Source: Arsukibacterium sp. MJ3
GTDB taxonomy: Bacteria > Pseudomonadota > Gammaproteobacteria > Enterobacterales > Alteromonadaceae
Length of the DNA stretch: 64,000 bases
NCBI RefSeq assembly: GCF_000987765.1
Contig: NZ_LAHP01000006.1
Span: 1 to 64,000, forward strand
Direction: 5' to 3'
Made by a program: the position numbers and the translations under genes. The notes below the pieces were generated by a model that searched no databases, was not told the origin of the DNA, and saw only the letters and a program-made list of their open reading frames with translations. Positions 23,872-38,485 of this stretch are shown here, in pieces. Every line of letters starts with the position of its first letter. Within the stretch, counting starts at the first letter, position 1.

Positions 23872-25929
23872 TTATTGCAATAAAGAGATATCGGCAACTT
23901 GCAGGAACAGTTCGCGTAGCTGTTGGAGCAACGCCAGCCGGTTAAAGCGCACGGCACTGTCATCGGCATTCACCATTACCTGGTCAAAAAAGCTGTCGAT
24001 AACATCACGCATACCCGCTAAATGCGCCAGGCTTTCGCTGTAGTTGTGGCCTTGCGCCTGATAGGCTTGCTCGTCAGTAATGGCCTGATAAAGCCCTTTT
24101 TCCGCAGGCTCTTGTAGTAAGTTAGTACTTACTTTATGTGGAATAGCCTCAGCCACTTTTGCCAAAATGTTGGCCACCCGTTTATTAGCAGCCGCTAACG
24201 CTGCGGCAGCGTCTAGTTTGCTAAACTCTGCAACCGCACTAACCCGCCGATCAAAATCACTGGGGTTGGTTGGCCGTCGCGCCAGTACCGCCTGGATAAC
24301 GTCAACTGAATAGCCTTGATCTTGGTACCAGGCGCGGAAGCGGCCCAACATAAAGTCCAGTACCTCGTCGCCTACCTTGGGGTTAGTTAACTTACTACCA
24401 AACGTTTGCTGGCTGAAAGCAATAATATCAATCAGATCGAGCGGTAATTGCTTCTCTACCATAATGCGTAATGCACCAATGGCGGCCCGGCGCAGTGCAA
24501 AGGGGTCTTTATCGCCTTTTGGTATTTGGCCAATACCAAAAATACCGACCAAGGTATCCAGTTTATCGGCAATCGCTACCGCTGCACCTTCTAAACGGCT
24601 GGGTAATTGGTCACCGGCAAAACGAGGCATATACTGCTCGTTTAGCGCCAGTGCTACCGTTTCGCTTTCACCATCAAGCCGGGCATAATGCATGCCCATA
24701 ACGCCCTGTACTTCCGGAAACTCACCCACCATGTTGCTCATTAAATCAGTTTTCGACAGCAAGCCAGCACGTTCCGCTGCCGCTTGTTCAGCACCAATTT
24801 TTGCGGCGATAAAGCCTGCTACCTTACTAATACGCACTGACTTTTCGGCCAAAGTACCTAACTGTTGTTGAAACAACACTGTTTCTAAACTTTTTAGCCG
24901 ATCGACTAGTTTAATTTTACGGTCCGTTTTAAAGAAGAACTCCGCATCGGCTAAGCGTGGCCGAATCACCTTCTCGTTACCACTAATAATTTGCTGTGGA
25001 TCTTTACTGTCAATGTTGGTCACAAAGATAAACTTATTTATTAACTTGCCCTGCTGATCCAGCAACGGGAAGTATTTTTGATTATCTTTCATTGTTGAAA
25101 TGAGTGGCTCTGCCGGCACTTGCAAAAAACTTTGCTCGAAGCTACCAACCAGTACTACTGGCCATTCTACTAACGAGGCTACTTCGTCTAGTAAGGCATC
25201 ATCCATTTGGGCGGTAGCGTTTAAGCTCTCGGCAGTGGCTTTTACCTGCATGGCAATAGTGGCTTTACGTTCTTGGTAATCGGCTACTACATAGGCCTGC
25301 CTTAAGGTTGATAAGTAAGCATCGGCATTGGCAATGTTAACCAACGCCGGCGCATGAAAGCGATGACCATAACTTTTATTGCTGCTGCTACGCCCCATAA
25401 TAGTGGCAGGGATGATGATATTACCAAATAACATCACAATAGTGTGAACTGGCCGGATAAACTCGGCATCAGAATTACCCCAGCGCATGGGCCGGGCAAT
25501 GGGTAAATTAGTCAGCGCGGTTTTTACTATGTCGGCTAACAAGGCAATGGTACTTTGACCAGGTTGCAGTTGTTTATGCAGTAACCAAGCACCTTTGTCG
25601 GTCTCTAATCGCTCGGCTTGCTCGACACTGATACCGCAACCCGCAGCCCAACCTAAAGCGGCCTTAGTTGGCTTGCCATCGGCAGCAAAAGCAGCAGCAA
25701 TAGCGGGGCCACGCTTCTCTATTGTTTTATCACTTTGGCTAGCTGCCAGGTTATTTACCCGCACGGCTAATCGTCGTGGTGCCGCATACCAAATTACCTT
25801 GCCATGGCTTAATTGTTGCTTCGCCAACTCTGCAGTTATATTATCGGCAAAAGCCGTAGCCAGTGTTTTAAGCGCTTTAGGTGGTAACTCTTCAGTACCA
25901 ATTTCTACCAGAAAATCTTGTGCACTCAT
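23872..25929 (-). CDS. glyS: Glycyl-tRNA synthetase beta subunit
   Basis: A 685-residue beta subunit of the bacterial alpha2-beta2 glycyl-tRNA synthetase, needed for tRNA recognition. It starts with the usual [16 protein letters not shown], carries an HD-like central region and ends with an anticodon-binding-type helical domain ([25 protein letters not shown]). Length equals E. coli GlyS (689). Its ATG overlaps the glyQ stop by 4 bases, so the two subunits are translated in a coupled way. Confidence 0.97.
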   Translation of the reverse strand: MSAQDFLVEIGTEELPPKALKTLATAFADNITAELAKQQLSHGKVIWYAAPRRLAVRVNNLAASQSDKTIEKRGPAIAAAFAADGKPTKAALGWAAGCGISVEQAERLETDKGAWLLHKQLQPGQSTIALLADIVKTALTNLPIARPMRWGNSDAEFIRPVHTIVMLFGNIIIPATIMGRSSSNKSYGHRFHAPALVNIANADAYLSTLRQAYVVADYQERKATIAMQVKATAESLNATAQMDDALLDEVASLVEWPVVLVGSFEQSFLQVPAEPLISTMKDNQKYFPLLDQQGKLINKFIFVTNIDSKDPQQIISGNEKVIRPRLADAEFFFKTDRKIKLVDRLKSLETVLFQQQLGTLAEKSVRISKVAGFIAAKIGAEQAAAERAGLLSKTDLMSNMVGEFPEVQGVMGMHYARLDGESETVALALNEQYMPRFAGDQLPSRLEGAAVAIADKLDTLVGIFGIGQIPKGDKDPFALRRAAIGALRIMVEKQLPLDLIDIIAFSQQTFGSKLTNPKVGDEVLDFMLGRFRAWYQDQGYSVDVIQAVLARRPTNPSDFDRRVSAVAEFSKLDAAAALAAANKRVANILAKVAEAIPHKVSTNLLQEPAEKGLYQAITDEQAYQAQGHNYSESLAHLAGMRDVIDSFFDQVMVNADDSAVRFNRLALLQQLRELFLQVADISLLQ

Positions 25930-26852
25930 TTAGCCTCCTGCTGCGACGTTACACTGTTATTACACAGTGGAAACCCTAACTTTTCCCGACTGGCAAAGTA
26001 AGCTTCAGCGCACGCTTTAGCCAGGGTGCGTACCCGCAAAATATAGCGTTGGCGTTCAGTAACCGAAATAGCATGACGCGCATCCAGCATATTAAAAGCA
26101 TGTGAGGCCTTCATTACTTTTTCATAGGCGGGCAACGCCAGTCCTTGCTCTATCAGGTAGTGGCTTTCTTTTTCGCATTGATCAAATTGGGCAAATAATG
26201 CCGGCACATCAGCATGCTCAAAATTGTAAGTCGATTGTTCTACTTCATTCTGATGAAACACATCGCCATAGGTAACCCGGCCTAGTGGGCCATCGGTCCA
26301 GATTAGATCATAAATTGAGTCTACACCCTGTATGTACATGGCCAGCCGCTCTAATCCGTAAGTAATTTCACCGGTTACTGGCCGGCATTCAATACCGCCC
26401 ACCTGTTGAAAATAAGTAAACTGGGTAACTTCCATGCCGTTTAGCCACACTTCCCAGCCCAACCCCCAGGCACCTAGAGTGGGCGATTCCCAGTTATCTT
26501 CAACAAAACGAATATCGTGTACCAGAGTATCAATACCCAGCTCGCGCAACGAGTCCAAATACAGCTCCTGAATATTATCGGGCGACGGTTTTAACATTAC
26601 CTGAAACTGATAATAATGCTGTAAGCGGTTAGGGTTTTCACCATAACGGCCATCGGTCGGCCTACGGCACGGCTGCACATAAGCCACATTGGTCGGCTCT
26701 GGCCCTAAAGACCGTAAAAATGTCATAGGATGAAAAGTACCGGCACCCACTTCTAAATCTAATGGCTGAATAAGTACACAGCCTTGACGGGCCCAGTAAT
26801 CTTGTAAGGCCAAAATAAGGCCCTGAAAGGTATTAATATCGTATTTAAGCAT
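25926..26852 (-). CDS. glyQ: Glycyl-tRNA synthetase alpha subunit
   Basis: A 308-residue class II catalytic subunit (E. coli GlyQ is 303). It opens with [23 protein letters not shown] and has the class II motif regions around [24 protein letters not shown] and [22 protein letters not shown]. With GlyS it charges tRNA-Gly. The ribosome-binding site is weak. It lies downstream of gyrB, separated by 62 bases containing a GC-rich hairpin. Confidence 0.98.
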   Translation of the reverse strand: MLKYDINTFQGLILALQDYWARQGCVLIQPLDLEVGAGTFHPMTFLRSLGPEPTNVAYVQPCRRPTDGRYGENPNRLQHYYQFQVMLKPSPDNIQELYLDSLRELGIDTLVHDIRFVEDNWESPTLGAWGLGWEVWLNGMEVTQFTYFQQVGGIECRPVTGEITYGLERLAMYIQGVDSIYDLIWTDGPLGRVTYGDVFHQNEVEQSTYNFEHADVPALFAQFDQCEKESHYLIEQGLALPAYEKVMKASHAFNMLDARHAISVTERQRYILRVRTLAKACAEAYFASREKLGFPLCNNSVTSQQEAK

Positions 26853-26878
26853 GCGCTGCTAACTCGCTAAAATGACTG

Positions 26879-26894
26879 AGGGGCCGCAGCCCCT
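26879..26894. terminator. GC-rich hairpin between gyrB and glyQ
   Basis: AGGGGC pairs with GCCCCT around a 4-base loop. The sequence downstream in the gyrB direction has only a short, interrupted T-run (CAGTCATTTT), so termination may be partial and glyQS could receive read-through from gyrB. Confidence 0.4.
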
Positions 26895-26914
26895 GTCTTA
26901 TTTTGTGGTAAAAG

Positions 26915-30434
<3,520 letters not shown>

Positions 30435-30437
30435 TAA

Positions 30438-31541
30438 TTAAAGACGCATCGGCATAACAACGTACGATGCACCTTCATTTCCTACCCCTTCAATTAACGA
30501 ACTAGAGTTAGCATCGTTTAAATGCAAAATAACTAAATCGGTATTTAAAGTGTTAAGCACATCCAATAAATATCCAACGTTAAAACCAATTTCAAGCATT
30601 TCACCTTGGTACTCTACTTCGATGATCTCTTCCGCTTGCTCATGCTCGGGGTTATTGGCAACAATTTGTAGCTCACCGCTGTTTAATGTAAAACGCACAC
30701 CACGATACTTTTCATTGGATAAAATAGACGCTCTGGTACAGGCATCTTTTAATACAGACCGATGCGCAGTAACCAGCTTGGTACTATTACGAGGTAATAC
30801 CCGGCGGTAATCCGGAAAACGACCGTCAATTAATTTACTGCTAAAAGTGAAACCTTGATCGGACAAACGAATATGATTTTGACCCAGGCTAAGTTGAATA
30901 AGCTGATCATCATTTGCCAGCAAACGCATAATTTCCAGCACGCCCTTACGCGGAATAATAATTTGCTTTTGTTGTAAATTAACGCCGGATAACACCAACT
31001 TACTTAATGCTAGACGATGACCATCAGTACCAACCGCCGTTAAGCTGCCGTTATCAACTTCAAATAACAAGCCATTAAGGTAATAGCGCACGTCCTGATT
31101 GGCCATTGAAAAAGCCGTGTCATCTAATAACTTTCGCAATTGCTGACGGCTAATACTAATATCAACCTCCCCTTGCCAGCTTTCAAGGTTCGGATACTCA
31201 GCAGCACTTAGCGTCGATAAGGTAAATTTGGTTTTGCCACAGGTTAAAATGCAACTCTCCGCTTGCATAACCACTTTAATGTCACTGTTTTCAGGCAAGC
31301 TGCGACAAATATCCAGCAATTTTTTTGCCGGAACGGTTATACGTCCAACTTGCTGTACTTGCACTGCATCAGTTATGGCAACCAATTCAACTTCTAAATC
31401 GGTGCCCGTAAGCGCCAACTGTTGCTCACTAACTTCAAGCAACACGTTAGATAAAATAGGTAAGGTGTGACGGCGCTCAATCGCACCCGAGACCATTTGT
31501 AATGGCTTGAGTAAGGCGTCTCTATTTATAATAAATTGCAT
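30438..31541 (-). CDS. dnaN: DNA polymerase III beta subunit (sliding clamp)
   Basis: A 367-residue clamp (E. coli 366) with the usual start MQFIINRDALLKPLQMVSGAIERRHTLPILSNVLL and the C-terminal end ASYVVMPMRL. Three homologous clamp domains of about 120 residues form the ring around DNA that tethers polymerases. It lies 36 bases after dnaA and 3 bases before recF, in the same leftward operon. Confidence 0.98.
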   Translation of the reverse strand: MQFIINRDALLKPLQMVSGAIERRHTLPILSNVLLEVSEQQLALTGTDLEVELVAITDAVQVQQVGRITVPAKKLLDICRSLPENSDIKVVMQAESCILTCGKTKFTLSTLSAAEYPNLESWQGEVDISISRQQLRKLLDDTAFSMANQDVRYYLNGLLFEVDNGSLTAVGTDGHRLALSKLVLSGVNLQQKQIIIPRKGVLEIMRLLANDDQLIQLSLGQNHIRLSDQGFTFSSKLIDGRFPDYRRVLPRNSTKLVTAHRSVLKDACTRASILSNEKYRGVRFTLNSGELQIVANNPEHEQAEEIIEVEYQGEMLEIGFNVGYLLDVLNTLNTDLVILHLNDANSSSLIEGVGNEGASYVVMPMRL

Positions 31542-31577
31542 GGCTAAACCCTAGTTAGGATGACCTTGTTAAAACCG

Positions 31578-32954
31578 CTATGAAGACAACGTACGAATGA
31601 GGTTTTGAAAATCTTCTTTAATTTCGTGAGTTTCTTCTTTTAATGATTCGATTTTCCGACAGGCATGCAGCACCGTAGTGTGATCACGACCACCAAATGC
31701 ATCACCAATTTCAGGCAGACTGTGATTGGTAAGTTCTTTTGATAAGGCCATGGCCATTTGTCGTGGCCTTGCAACAGAACGGGAGCGACGTTTAGATAAT
31801 AAGTCAGCTATACGAATTTTATAGTACTCAGCCACAGTTTTTTGAATATTTTCAATCGTTACCAACTTATCCTGTAAGGCTAACAAATCGCGCAGCGCTT
31901 CACGCACAAAGTCGATAGTAATTGGCCGGCCGGTAAAATTAGCGTTTGCAATAACCCGATTTAATGCCCCCTCTAACTCACGCACGTTAGAGCGCAATCG
32001 TTTAGCCACAAAAAACGCAACTTCTTCCGGCAAACGAATTTGGTTCTCTTGCGCCTTACGCATCAGAATCGCTACCCGAGTTTCTAACTCAGGTGGCTCA
32101 ATGGCAATGGTTAAACCCCAACCAAAACGTGACTTAAGCCGGTCTTCGACACCGTCTATTTCTTTCGGGTATCGATCGCTGGTCAAAATAATTTGCTGAT
32201 TGCCCTCAAGCAATGCATTAAAAGTATGGAAGAACTCTTCTTGCGAACGTTCTTTATTGGCAAAAAACTGAATATCATCAATAAGCAATGCATCTACAGA
32301 GCGATAATACCGCTTAAACTCTTCTATCGCATTGTTTTGTAATGCTTTAACCATATCTTGTACAAACCGCTCAGAATGCATATATATAACTTTTGCATCC
32401 GGTTTCTTGGCCAGAATACCATTTCCTACTGCATGCAATAAATGGGTTTTACCTAAACCGGTACCACCGTAGATAAACAAGGGGTTATAAGCAGTACCCG
32501 GATTATCAGCTACCTGGCTCGCTGCTGCCCGGGCTAATTGATTAGACTTACCCTCTACAAAATTAGTAAACGTATAATTAGCTCGCACGTTACTTCGTAC
32601 AATGGTTTTTGGTGCAGGCTCAGCAACTTCCCGAACAATCGGCGCGTTAGTAGCAACAATTTCTGGTTGAGGCAAATGACTGTTGCCTGGCGGGCGCTTA
32701 GTTTGTTGCTGGCTATTACCAACATCTAAACGTAAACGTGGCGCGTCATCACCACAATAATCATGGATCAGTTCAAGGATCCGGTTCAGGTATTTTTCTC
32801 TTACCCAATCCAACACAAAACGGTTAGGGGCATAGAGGATCAATGCATCAGACGAACTATCGGCTTGCAAAGGTCTGATCCACATACTGAAATGCTGGGC
32901 AGGAAGTTCAGCCTGCAACGCTTGTAAACAATTATGCCAAACTGATTGGTACAC
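31578..32954 (-). CDS. dnaA: Chromosomal replication initiator DnaA
   Basis: A 458-residue initiator with domain I (1-80, [13 protein letters not shown]), a variable linker, the AAA+ domain with Walker A GGTGLGKT (163-170) and Walker B LLIDDIQF, and the domain IV helix-turn-helix signature [15 protein letters not shown]. It binds DnaA boxes at oriC and melts DNA. The start is GTG at 32954 with AGGAGA 5 bases ahead; the longer in-frame start at 33002 would add an unconserved hydrophobic stretch. A DnaA box lies in its promoter. Confidence 0.97.
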   Translation of the reverse strand: MYQSVWHNCLQALQAELPAQHFSMWIRPLQADSSSDALILYAPNRFVLDWVREKYLNRILELIHDYCGDDAPRLRLDVGNSQQQTKRPPGNSHLPQPEIVATNAPIVREVAEPAPKTIVRSNVRANYTFTNFVEGKSNQLARAAASQVADNPGTAYNPLFIYGGTGLGKTHLLHAVGNGILAKKPDAKVIYMHSERFVQDMVKALQNNAIEEFKRYYRSVDALLIDDIQFFANKERSQEEFFHTFNALLEGNQQIILTSDRYPKEIDGVEDRLKSRFGWGLTIAIEPPELETRVAILMRKAQENQIRLPEEVAFFVAKRLRSNVRELEGALNRVIANANFTGRPITIDFVREALRDLLALQDKLVTIENIQKTVAEYYKIRIADLLSKRRSRSVARPRQMAMALSKELTNHSLPEIGDAFGGRDHTTVLHACRKIESLKEETHEIKEDFQNLIRTLSS

Positions 32955-33016
32955 CGTCTCTCCTGAAGCCCTGGTTAAAATTATAATAAAGGCTGGTGTC
33001 ATTTTGCTAGATTACT

Positions 33017-33046
33017 ATTATCATACAAACTTATCCACAAGTTCAA
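33017..33046 (-). promoter_or_regulatory. dnaA promoter overlapping a DnaA box
   Basis: On the minus strand a -35 TTGAAC (33041-33046) and -10 GATAAT (33017-33022) are spaced by 18 bases. A perfect DnaA box TTATCCACA (plus strand, 33031-33039) occupies the spacer, so DnaA binding would be expected to block this promoter: classical autoregulation. Confidence 0.6.
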
Positions 33047-33277
33047 TATTGACTTTTCAAAAAAACTAAGCACAGAAAAAAAATAAGCATAACTTATTGT
33101 TTAATATAAGCTTTAAAGCCTTATTCTATTTAATAATACTGAATAAAATAGGCTGCACTTTCTGACCTAACGAACAAGTAACTGCTATTTTATTCAGTAA
33201 GATCAGTATGCCTGTGGAAAACTTATTAAAGAGTAAGACTAAACGATGATCAGATCAGAATAAAAACAAGGATCGCA

Positions 33278-33306
33278 TTGACTTTGTGGCGTGAACTACT
33301 TAAAAT
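33278..33306 (+). promoter_or_regulatory. rpmH promoter
   Basis: TTGACT (33278-33283), a 17-bp spacer and TAAAAT (33301-33306), followed by a GC-rich discriminator (TCGCGC), make a strong sigma-70 promoter 88 bases before the rpmH ATG. It would drive rpmH-rnpA-yidD-yidC. Confidence 0.75.
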
Positions 33307-33393
33307 TCGCGCTCATTTTTGTCAGCTGCGTTTTGGTACATTTACTAGAACACAGGTAATCTTAGTAAATATTTCGACCGGACGGATGAAATT

Positions 33394-33531
33394 ATGAGTA
33401 AAAGAACGTTTCAACCAAGCGTATTAAAACGCAAGCGTAACCACGGTTTCCGTGCCCGCATGGCTACTAAAAGTGGTCGTCAGGTTTTAGCACGTCGTCG
33501 TGCTAAGGGCCGTCAGCGTTTATCAGCGTAA
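33394..33531 (+). CDS. rpmH: 50S ribosomal protein L34
   Basis: A 45-residue, very basic ribosomal protein beginning [19 protein letters not shown] and ending KGRQRLSA, diagnostic of L34. It is a component of the large ribosomal subunit. It is followed by rnpA after 18 bases, as in nearly all bacteria. CGGATG provides a modest ribosome-binding site. It is short enough to be missed by length-filtered gene finders. Confidence 0.97.
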   Translation: MSKRTFQPSVLKRKRNHGFRARMATKSGRQVLARRRAKGRQRLSA

Positions 33532-33549
33532 TCGGCTGTTAAGCGCTGC

Positions 33550-33918
33550 GTGGTCAGCTTGAACTTCGGCCGGGAGTTACGCCTGTTAACTCCCAGTCAA
33601 TTTGATACAGTATTCAAACACCCATTTCGGGTTGCTTCTCCCCTGTTTACCATTCTTGCAAAACCAAATCTGCTTATTCACCCAAGATTAGGCCTTACTA
33701 TCGCTAAAAAACGTGTTAAATTGGCCGTGCAACGCAATCGTATAAAACGCTGTGTGCGTGACAGCTTTCGTTTGCATCAACACCAGTTACCCGGTGTCGA
33801 TCTGGTACTAATGGTAAAGGGTGATATCAGTAACACCCCGAATAGTGAACTTTTGAAACAACTGGAACGGCTATGGAGCAAAATCGCTCGCCAGTACATC
33901 GCTTTACCATCAAGCTGA
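33550..33918 (+). CDS. rnpA: Ribonuclease P protein component
   Basis: A 122-residue basic protein that binds the RNase P RNA and the tRNA precursor leader. The conserved RNR motif is present in [18 protein letters not shown], preceded by [12 protein letters not shown]. The start is GTG, as in E. coli. Its 3' end overlaps yidD by 46 bases in another frame. Confidence 0.96.
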   Translation: MVSLNFGRELRLLTPSQFDTVFKHPFRVASPLFTILAKPNLLIHPRLGLTIAKKRVKLAVQRNRIKRCVRDSFRLHQHQLPGVDLVLMVKGDISNTPNSELLKQLERLWSKIARQYIALPSS

Positions 33919-34136
33919 TGATAATGCTGGTTCGTGGTTATCAGATGGTGTTAAGCCCGCTGCTCGGACCACGCTGTCGGTTTTATCCAACCTGCTCACA
34001 CTATACCATTACCGCTATTGAACGCTTTGGTGCGGTAAAAGGTGCTTGGTTAGCAAGCAAACGCATATTAAAATGTCACCCCTTACATAAGGGCGGTGAT
34101 GATCCCGTTCCTGATAAGCATAATGAGAAAAGCTAA
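33873..34136 (+). CDS. yidD: Membrane protein insertion efficiency factor YidD
   Basis: An 87-residue membrane-associated protein (E. coli YidD is 85) with the family core [33 protein letters not shown] and [13 protein letters not shown]. It assists insertion of inner-membrane proteins next to YidC. It overlaps rnpA by 46 bases and ends 3 bases before yidC, the standard order. Confidence 0.95.
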   Translation: MEQNRSPVHRFTIKLMIMLVRGYQMVLSPLLGPRCRFYPTCSHYTITAIERFGAVKGAWLASKRILKCHPLHKGGDDPVPDKHNEKS

Positions 34137-34139
34137 CCC

Positions 34140-35801
34140 ATGGATTCACAACGCAGTTTTTTAGTAATTGCCCTGGCAATCGTCAGTTTTTTCCTCTGGC
34201 AGGAATGGCAAAAAGATTACGGCCCGCAGCCAATAGCCAACCCCACTACCGTTGAGCAAGCGCAAAATATTGGTATTGGTAACAGCAGCAATGGTAGCGA
34301 CGATATCAGGCTTACCGGTGATGACGCGCCGGGTCAAGCAAGTGCTGCTGTTGCAACATCAGCCCAGACGGTAACAGTCGTCACTGACGTATTAAACGTT
34401 GAAATTGACACTAGCCGCGGTGATATTGTCGGTCTAACTTTACCCAAATTTCCGCTAACTAAAGGCAGTGACCTGCCTTATGTGCTAATGCGAAAACTGG
34501 CCGGCTTCGAATATACCGCTCAATCAGGGTTAATTGGCGCCGATGGTCCTGATGACCAGGCAAATAGCCGTCAGCCATATCAGTTTACTCAGCAACAACA
34601 TCAACTGGCAGAAGGCAGCGAGCAACTGATAGTGCCACTGGTAACTAACTTCAACGGCTTACAAATTGAGAAGCGCTTTATTTTTAGCCGTGGAAAATAT
34701 GATGTCCGGGTAGAGTATTACGTACAAAACCAAAGCGATGTCAGTAAACGTTTTCAACCTTATCGGCACCTAGTACAAAATATTGATAACGGTGAAAGTG
34801 GCAGCATGATGATGCCTATTTACCGTGGTGCAGCTTATGGCAGCAGCGAAGAGCGTTATCAGAAATATGATTTTGGCGATATGGCAAAAAACAACCTGTC
34901 CATAATCAGCACAGGTGGCTGGGTAGCCATGTTAGAACATTATTTTGTTGCGGCCTGGGTACCAGACCAACAGATGCAAAATCGCTTATACAGCATGGTA
35001 GCCGGTAATAAAGGGGTAATTGGCAGTCGTAGCGACGTTATAGAGCTACAACCAGGCGAAAGTACCGTAATCGGTAGCACTTTCTATGCCGGCCCGAAAC
35101 AACAAGACAAATTAGCCGCGCTAGCCAATGGCCTTGATTTAACCGTTGATTACGGTTTCCTGTGGTTTATTTCTCAGCCACTATTCTGGTTACTAACCAC
35201 CATTCAGGGTTTTGTGGTGAACTGGGGTTTGGCCATTATTCTGATCACCGTTATTGTTAAAGGCATTATGTACCCTCTGACCAAGATCCAATATGAATCT
35301 ATGGCCAAGATGCGTAATTTAAAACCGAAAATTGAAGAGCTGCAAGCCCGCCATAAAGATGACAAGCAAAAAATGGGCCCCGCGATGATGGAATTATACC
35401 GCAAAGAAAAAGTAAACCCGATGGGCGGCTGCTTACCGATGATTGTACAAATGCCAATATTCTTAGCCTTGTACTGGGTATTTGTTGAAAGCGTCGAGTT
35501 ACGCCATGCTCCCTTCATGTTATGGATAACCGATTTATCGTCTAAAGACCCATGGTACATTCTACCCGTACTGTTTGGTATCAGCATGTTTGCCATGCAG
35601 AAATTAACACCAATGCAAGTAACCGACCCGCTACAACAGAAAATTATGATGTGGATGCCAGTGGCTTTCTCAGTATTCTTTATCTGGTTCCCAAGTGGTC
35701 TGGTGTTGTACTGGTTTGTTAGTAACCTGATTTCACTGGCGCAAATGTTGTTTATCTACAAAGGCATGGAAAAGAAAGGCTTACATACTAAAAAAGCCTA
35801 A
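34140..35801 (+). CDS. yidC: Membrane protein insertase YidC
   Basis: A 553-residue inner-membrane insertase. An N-terminal anchor (about 7-21, FLVIALAIVSFFLWQEW) is followed by a large periplasmic beta-domain (about 50-330) and the conserved five-helix core (about 345-540), which includes MYPLTKIQYESMAKMRNLKPK and NPMGGCLPMIVQMPIFLALYWV. It inserts proteins with or without SecYEG. Length matches E. coli (548). A terminator follows before mnmE. Confidence 0.97.
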   Translation: MDSQRSFLVIALAIVSFFLWQEWQKDYGPQPIANPTTVEQAQNIGIGNSSNGSDDIRLTGDDAPGQASAAVATSAQTVTVVTDVLNVEIDTSRGDIVGLTLPKFPLTKGSDLPYVLMRKLAGFEYTAQSGLIGADGPDDQANSRQPYQFTQQQHQLAEGSEQLIVPLVTNFNGLQIEKRFIFSRGKYDVRVEYYVQNQSDVSKRFQPYRHLVQNIDNGESGSMMMPIYRGAAYGSSEERYQKYDFGDMAKNNLSIISTGGWVAMLEHYFVAAWVPDQQMQNRLYSMVAGNKGVIGSRSDVIELQPGESTVIGSTFYAGPKQQDKLAALANGLDLTVDYGFLWFISQPLFWLLTTIQGFVVNWGLAIILITVIVKGIMYPLTKIQYESMAKMRNLKPKIEELQARHKDDKQKMGPAMMELYRKEKVNPMGGCLPMIVQMPIFLALYWVFVESVELRHAPFMLWITDLSSKDPWYILPVLFGISMFAMQKLTPMQVTDPLQQKIMMWMPVAFSVFFIWFPSGLVLYWFVSNLISLAQMLFIYKGMEKKGLHTKKA

Positions 35802-35824
35802 TCCTAGCTGAAAATAACACCCTA

Positions 35825-35856
35825 AGCCTGTCAGCATAACGCGACAGGCTTTTTCT
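35825..35856 (+). terminator. Rho-independent terminator after yidC
   Basis: AGCCTGTC (35825-35832) pairs with GACAGGCT (35843-35850) and is followed by TTTTTCT. It lies 18 bases before the mnmE start, so mnmE needs read-through or its own promoter. Confidence 0.8.
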
Positions 35857-35873
35857 ATTAAAAGGTAACTACA

Positions 35874-37238
35874 ATGTTTACTACCGACACCATCGCCGCA
35901 TTAGCAACCGCCCCTGGCCGCGCCGGTGTCGGCATTATCCGCATTTCTGGCCCCGATACAACAGCGGTGGCTCAAGCACTGTTACATAAATTACCTAACG
36001 CCCGTTATGCTGATTATCTGCCGTTTTTTGATGGCAACGGCCAAGTATTGGATCAGGGTATTGCCCTATACTTTCCGGGGCCCAATTCTTTTACCGGGGA
36101 AGATGTATTAGAACTGCAAGGTCATGGCGGGCCCGTCATACTCGACATGCTATTAAAACAAGTGTTAGCGCAACCCAATGTGCGAATAGCCCGTCCAGGA
36201 GAATTCTCTGAACGCGCTTTTTTAAACGATAAACTCGATTTAGCCCAGGCTGAAGCCATCGCCGATTTAATTGATGCCTCCAGCGAGCAAGCAGCCCGCT
36301 GTGCCGTGCAATCGTTGCAAGGAGAGTTTTCTAATCGCATTCACCAGCTGGTAGAAAAAGTTATTTATCTTCGAATGTATGTTGAAGCGGCAATAGATTT
36401 CCCCGATGAAGAAATCGACTTTTTATCAGATGGTAAAGTGGCTACCGATTTAGCAGAAATAATCGACTATCTGGCCACAGTAAAAAAACAGGCAGCCCAA
36501 GGCAGTATTTTACGAGAGGGTATGAAAGTGGTAATAGCTGGCCGGCCCAATGCGGGTAAATCCAGCTTGCTAAATGCCTTAGCCGGTCGCGAAGCGGCTA
36601 TTGTAACCGAGATTGCCGGTACCACCCGTGACGTCCTTCGCGAGCATATTCATATCGACGGTATGCCATTGCATATTATCGACACTGCAGGCCTTCGCGA
36701 CGCCACCGATGAGGTTGAACAAATAGGTATCGCGCGCGCCTGGGCCGAAATAGTCCAGGCTGATCGGGTATTATTTATGGTTGACGGCACCACTACCAAC
36801 GCCACCGATCCACATGATATATGGCCCGACTTTATCGACCGCCTGCCAGCTAGTTTAGGCGTTACGGTAATACGCAATAAAGCTGATATTACCGGCGAAA
36901 CCATGACCACGGACAATAACGACAAAGTGCCGGTCTATCGCCTGTCGGCTAAGACCGGTGCCGGCATTGAAGCGCTGCGCGAGCACTTAAAACACTGTAT
37001 CGGTTTTGATGCCAGTACCGAGGGCAGCTTCCTGGCGCGACGCCGCCATTTAGACGCCCTGGACAGAGCAGCAGAGCACCTTGCCATCGGTCAGGAACAA
37101 CTGCACAGCTATATTGCCGGCGAAATCCTCGCCGAAGAACTGCGACTAACCCAGCAGCACCTAAATGAAATTACCGGCGAATTTAGCAGTGATGACTTGC
37201 TGGGTCGTATATTTAGCTCATTTTGCATCGGGAAATAG
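35874..37238 (+). CDS. mnmE: tRNA modification GTPase MnmE
   Basis: A 454-residue GTPase that, with MnmG, adds the carboxymethylaminomethyl group to U34 of certain tRNAs. The N-terminal folate-binding domain begins [23 protein letters not shown]. The G domain has [16 protein letters not shown], the DTAGLRD switch and NKAD. The C terminus ends in CIGK, the catalytic cysteine motif. The partner mnmG is 7.6 kb downstream. Its stop is directly adjacent (0 bases) to the stop of the convergent MFS gene. Confidence 0.97.
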   Translation: MFTTDTIAALATAPGRAGVGIIRISGPDTTAVAQALLHKLPNARYADYLPFFDGNGQVLDQGIALYFPGPNSFTGEDVLELQGHGGPVILDMLLKQVLAQPNVRIARPGEFSERAFLNDKLDLAQAEAIADLIDASSEQAARCAVQSLQGEFSNRIHQLVEKVIYLRMYVEAAIDFPDEEIDFLSDGKVATDLAEIIDYLATVKKQAAQGSILREGMKVVIAGRPNAGKSSLLNALAGREAAIVTEIAGTTRDVLREHIHIDGMPLHIIDTAGLRDATDEVEQIGIARAWAEIVQADRVLFMVDGTTTNATDPHDIWPDFIDRLPASLGVTVIRNKADITGETMTTDNNDKVPVYRLSAKTGAGIEALREHLKHCIGFDASTEGSFLARRRHLDALDRAAEHLAIGQEQLHSYIAGEILAEELRLTQQHLNEITGEFSSDDLLGRIFSSFCIGK

Positions 37239-38450
37239 TTACTTTAAGCCATCCAGCTGCTGTGCGGTCTGATCAGTAGCAATTAATACCGCTATAAGCA
37301 GCGCACCAAGCCCCACAAAAAAAGCGGCTAAATAAAGGCCAATAGTGTATTGGCCTGTAGTGTCGGCAATATATCCGGTTAGGGCAGGAGCAATAACCTG
37401 GGCGCTGCCGTAAGCCAGCGTCATTTTCCCCATAAGCTTGGCAGGCTTACTCGGGTATAAGCGCCCCGCCATAGTTAGCACTAAACTAACCACACCAATA
37501 AAAGTAGCACCAAACAAGGCTGCACTGAATAACACCACAACAAGAGAACTAAGCCAAAGCGGCAATAAAATGGCCAGCATTTGCGCCAGTAAGGCCAGCA
37601 TAATCGCTTTTAAATAGCCTATTTTTCGGGCTATCCTATCCCACAACAACACTGCTGGCGCTGCAGCCAAGCCTAATATGATAAAACTGAGATTACCACT
37701 ACCCGCCAAGCCCGGCATGCGCTCAACAATGGTGACAATAAACGTGGCACTAATCACATAACCATAGCCGGCACAAAAATAACTGGCCAGCATTACACGA
37801 ATAAAACGTGAGGTTGGTAGCGTAGCGGCGGCGTTAGTCTGAATGGTGAAAGTGTTTATTTCTGGTACAGGTAACCAGCGCCAGGCCGGAATGGCCAGTA
37901 ACACCGCACACACCGCCAGATACTGCCACTGGGTGTGCCACTCAAGCTGCATGGCTAGCATCAGCTCTACCAGTAATGCAGCAAGGGCAATACCTAAACC
38001 CAGTCCAGCAAAGTGTATACCCAGCTCAGCACGATGCTTATGGCGTAATAGCCAATGCATAATAAGCGCAGACGCAAGCAGCATTGAACCGGCACTGCTT
38101 AAACCAGCAATAAAGCGCCAGCAAGCCCACCAATAGACGTTCTCGGTAAACGCCATACCCAAGGTACTAACAATGGCCAATATAAGCCCTAGCCGGTATA
38201 GGCGATCTTTAAGCTTTAGATCGCTAAGATTCGCTGCCAACAATGCGCCGGCCATGTAACCCAGGTAATTTACTGCCGCCAGCATGCCACCGCTGGTATC
38301 GTCCAGCAGGGTTTGCTGCTGCATTAGTGGTAACAACGGGGTATAAGCAAAACGAGCTACCCCCAGACACAATAACTGGCTAAAAAACCCGGCTAACAAC
38401 ACATAAAAGCGTTGTGGTAATACATACCGATGCAGGAAATTACTCAGCAT
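37239..38450 (-). CDS. MFS transporter, YbfB/YjiJ family
   Basis: A 403-residue inner-membrane protein with about twelve hydrophobic segments. The first segment contains CLGVARFAYTPLLPLM, the hallmark of the YbfB/YjiJ group of major-facilitator transporters. A typical MFS loop lies between TM2 and TM3 (NLSDLKLKDRLYRLG). The substrate of the family is unknown. It is a monocistronic leftward gene converging on mnmE without any intergenic space. Confidence 0.85.
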   Translation of the reverse strand: MLSNFLHRYVLPQRFYVLLAGFFSQLLCLGVARFAYTPLLPLMQQQTLLDDTSGGMLAAVNYLGYMAGALLAANLSDLKLKDRLYRLGLILAIVSTLGMAFTENVYWWACWRFIAGLSSAGSMLLASALIMHWLLRHKHRAELGIHFAGLGLGIALAALLVELMLAMQLEWHTQWQYLAVCAVLLAIPAWRWLPVPEINTFTIQTNAAATLPTSRFIRVMLASYFCAGYGYVISATFIVTIVERMPGLAGSGNLSFIILGLAAAPAVLLWDRIARKIGYLKAIMLALLAQMLAILLPLWLSSLVVVLFSAALFGATFIGVVSLVLTMAGRLYPSKPAKLMGKMTLAYGSAQVIAPALTGYIADTTGQYTIGLYLAAFFVGLGALLIAVLIATDQTAQQLDGLK

Positions 38451-38485
38451 GACCTATCCATGTAGCTAAAAAGGCAGCTTAACCC

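Larger units (their letters stand above)
32955..33393. other. dnaA-rpmH divergent regulatory region
   Basis: These 439 bases hold no gene. They contain the leftward dnaA promoter, the rightward rpmH promoter, one perfect DnaA box (33031-33039), one near-match TTTTCCACA on the minus strand (33213-33221) and several GATC sites around 33247-33275. AT-rich tracts fill 33050-33140. It could take part in initiation control, but the fuller set of origin signals lies at 44.3-44.8 kb. Confidence 0.7.

Noticed and set aside
32955-33393. dnaA-rpmH gap as the main replication origin
   Set aside because: It has only one perfect and one weak DnaA box. The mioC-mnmG region has more boxes, clustered GATC sites and an unwinding region.
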